From Tetrahymena elliotti 4EA (lineage: Eukaryota > Ciliophora > Oligohymenophorea > Hymenostomatida > Tetrahymenidae), in NCBI GenBank assembly GCA_000231825.2, contig JH720338.1:235339-299338 (forward strand): a stretch of 64,000 nt of DNA, in the 5' to 3' direction. The notes under the pieces are model-generated. The model was not told where the DNA came from. It made no database searches and saw only the letters and a program-made list of their open reading frames with translations. Position 1 is the first letter of the stretch; the number at the start of each line of letters is the position of its first letter. A program made the position numbers and the translations under genes. Below, one piece after another: positions 61,619 through 64,000 of the stretch.

Positions 61619-64000
61619 ATGGAGATTAGCTACACGCAGACTTAAGAAGAGAGAAAAAAGAATGGTATTATTGCAGAATACTTAGATTCTCTACAATTAG
61701 ATAAGCAATTTTATTTGAAGTTTGTTCCTGCAGTAACAAAACTATATGCAAGGAACTACTTTATGGCTTTTTTCCTTTTAATAGTTATGCATGCATAAGA
61801 AATAGCTATGCTACTTTCGTATAGATAGTAAATTGGCAAGTCAAAAGATGACTACACTAGCTACTTTATTTAATATATAAATTATACTCTGTTAATTAAC
61901 TTAGCCGATTAAGCTGTTGATAAAGCATCAGCATAGAAGGGAATCTTCTACTTTACATTTATTATAAATTGCTTCATTTTGTTTATATTTTTTGCTTTAT
62001 TCTTGATATTTGCGTACTCTAGATATGATATTAAAAGAATAAGGGGTCTCAATACATTTATTAGCTTCCTTCTGCAAATTTACATATATATTTTATTTTT
62101 GCCCTCACTCAAGGCATCATTCATTATGGTTAATGATTACGAAAAGGTAGATACTTTTCTAGGCTGCATAAATATTATAATATCTTGGCTTATAGGTAAA
62201 TTTTCTTAGAACTTCAATATTTAGTTAGGAAATATTCTCTAGTCTATGAAGCTTTACAGTTTTATTATTTAAGTTGAATTTAAAATCATATTTATTGATA
62301 AAAAATAAGGATAATTATCAATAATTAAGTAAATTAAGCAAGTAAGTATATGTATGACCTTTAAGCAAATTAGCAAAAAAGAATCAAAGAATAAATATAA
62401 ATTACATTTGAACTAAAAGATAATTTATCATAATACTAGGCAATATAATAGAATAGCTTCAAAATTACTCATTAAATTAATATTTGCAAAAAAGAAAAAC
62501 AAGTGAAATGAATAAAGGAGTGCTATGATTATCTAAAATATCCGAATAAAAAATATAAGTACTTGTTTGATTAAATTAAGGTCAAAGAGTAATCTTAAAA
62601 GTCTAAAAACTGTAAACTCCAATCCAAGATTAGATAAAATAATAGCCTAACTATCTAACTAATTAAATCTTTTTTTATTTTAATTTGATTTATTAAACAC
62701 TGTTTACTTTTAAATAATAGGATTCTTTATAGTTTTTCATGATTATGACTATTCCTTCTTGGAGAGAGATAGGCTTTCAAAGAGATTTTCTTATTATGAT
62801 GTTTGGCTCTTTATATAGCAAGGCATGCTCCCATTCTTCTTGCAATTCTCTAATGAAAAAGTTTTAGCTATATTCTCCTCTTTATATTCATTACAAAAAA
62901 TAATAATATATTTTTTGGATTAGACCTACTTTAATGAAAGAATGTCTTGCTTCTACTCAATGATAATAACTTATTATTGTTCTACTTCTCTAATGTTTTT
63001 ATTATTTTTGGTTTCCCCAAACGATATAAATTTCACTCTGCTTATGCTCCTCTTTATACCTCTCTCTTTTCATCTTGGAAGAGTTATTTACAATTTCTTA
63101 CAAAAAAGTACATTTAAAAATTGCATAGGTAGATAAGATCTTACAGATTTACCCCCTTACAAATTAGACATATATATTCGTCTATTAAACAAAAACCTTA
63201 ACTTTTTCTATGAAGACTACATAAGAGATGGCCAGGGTTTTATTTTTGAAAACCTCTATGTAAATCACTAAATCAACTGCCAATAGGATGATTATAGATG
63301 TTTTTGTCATGATTTCCAAAGAGTAAATATATTTTTGATTTTTTTCTAATGAATTCATTCTATTCTGACTTGAATGTCATATCCACAAATTAAAAATATT
63401 CACTTAAAATATTTTTGAGAACTATTTTTTGAGATTTATCTATCAATTAGGTCTTTGTTTAGTTTATTTTTGATTTATTTTAAGAAAAATAGATTTTATA
63501 TTTATTTGTAAAAATAAATTTTGTTTAAAATTTTAAAAGTAAGATAATAAGCTGGAGTTTGAAGAATATATTGGTTAGGATTTTCGTAAAAAATATGTGA
63601 TGTTTTACATAATTAATTTATATGAATAATACCTTAAGGCAAACTAAAAAAGCTCATATGTTAATTCAGTCACTTTTGCATATATAAGCTTTCTTTTTGA
63701 AATTATGAAGATTTCTACCAAATCATTCAATATCATTTATATTAGTTAATAAAAGCTTATATCTGAAAATGCTAACTTGAGAGATTTATTTGTGTAATAA
63801 ATTTTAATGTACAGAATCAAGAAAGAGTTTTAGCAGTTTTTTTCTAATCCAACTTACCAAAATTAACGTCTATTTGTGATGGCACCAATTCTTTTTGATG
63901 AAAATATGCATTTTATGAAACTTTTACTGAAAGAGTAACTTGTAAATACAGGAATATTCTATGATTATTTATGCTCAAATTATGTTGATCTGTCAGTTGT
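61619..64000 (+). CDS. TmcB-like multi-pass membrane protein, 5' part (partial)
   Basis: Three exons (61619..62195, 62721..63322, 63540..64000 and onward) give ~546 residues before the window ends. After a short cytosolic N-terminus there are about ten hydrophobic segments (NYFMAFFLLIVMHA, FYFTFIINCFILFIFFALF, MIITYYCSTSLMFLLFLV). A soluble helical region follows, with QFFSNPTYQNQRLFV and GIFYDYLCSNYVDLSV. Those last motifs match my recollection of the ciliate relatives of Dictyostelium TmcB, which continue with TPR-like helices and PAS domains. If so, it is a large membrane-anchored sensor. GFFIVFHDYDYSFLERDR is rebuilt across the 525-nt intron 1, which supports that splice. The acceptor of the third exon is approximate. 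Confidence 0.7.

Noticed and set aside
1..64000. tRNA, rRNA, CCCCAA/TTGGGG telomeric repeats, transposase genes, CRISPR-like arrays
   Set aside because: Scanned by eye on both strands; no B-box-like GGTTC core with a cloverleaf, no telomeric tract, no transposase or spaced direct repeats were seen. A tool search could still find small RNAs.

Overview
This is about 64 kb of macronuclear-type DNA from a ciliate, most likely Tetrahymena or a close oligohymenophorean relative. Base composition is roughly 78-80% A+T. Every convincing gene reads TAA and TAG as glutamine and ends at TGA only (nuclear code 6). Introns are short, AT-rich GT...AG introns of about 41-590 nt. No rRNA, tRNA, telomeric repeat, transposon or CRISPR array was recognised. 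All gene models were assembled by hand from reading frame, splice dinucleotides and intron phase. For nearly all of them the exon lengths sum to a multiple of three.

Layout, left to right: (1) the 3' end of a Cys-rich GPI-type surface antigen gene on +. (2) A minus-strand block: a 1911-residue secreted-propeller/cadherin-like transmembrane protein, an Asn/Gln-rich protein with repeated mini-exons, and one or two small genes. (3) A plus-strand block: a SMARCAL1/ZRANB3-like SNF2 ATPase, a decayed tandem duplication, a voltage-gated-type K+ channel with a cyclic-nucleotide-binding domain and a very acidic tail, two paralogous mitochondrial carriers, a B-box plus kelch protein, a coiled-coil protein, a twin-GAF protein and a 7-TM protein. 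(4) A 4-kb gene-free stretch followed by a large two-repeat Myb protein. (5) A minus-strand block of three coiled-coil or Gln-rich proteins. (6) The 5' part of a TmcB-like multi-membrane gene running off the right edge.

The genes do not form an obvious pathway. Several are sensing or signalling components: the CNBD channel, GAF protein, 7-TM protein, TmcB-like protein and large propeller receptor. Their proximity may be chance.

The most interesting genome-level signals are these. A ~2.1 kb tandem duplication spans the SNF2 tail and the head of the channel gene; its two SNF2-tail copies differ by TGA versus TAA at the stop, which in this code converts termination into glutamine. There are duplicated mini-exons at 8624-8837, an exon-like relic inside a carrier intron, and a long TGA-free frame in the gap between the two carriers. 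I found no convincing undescribed multi-gene system.
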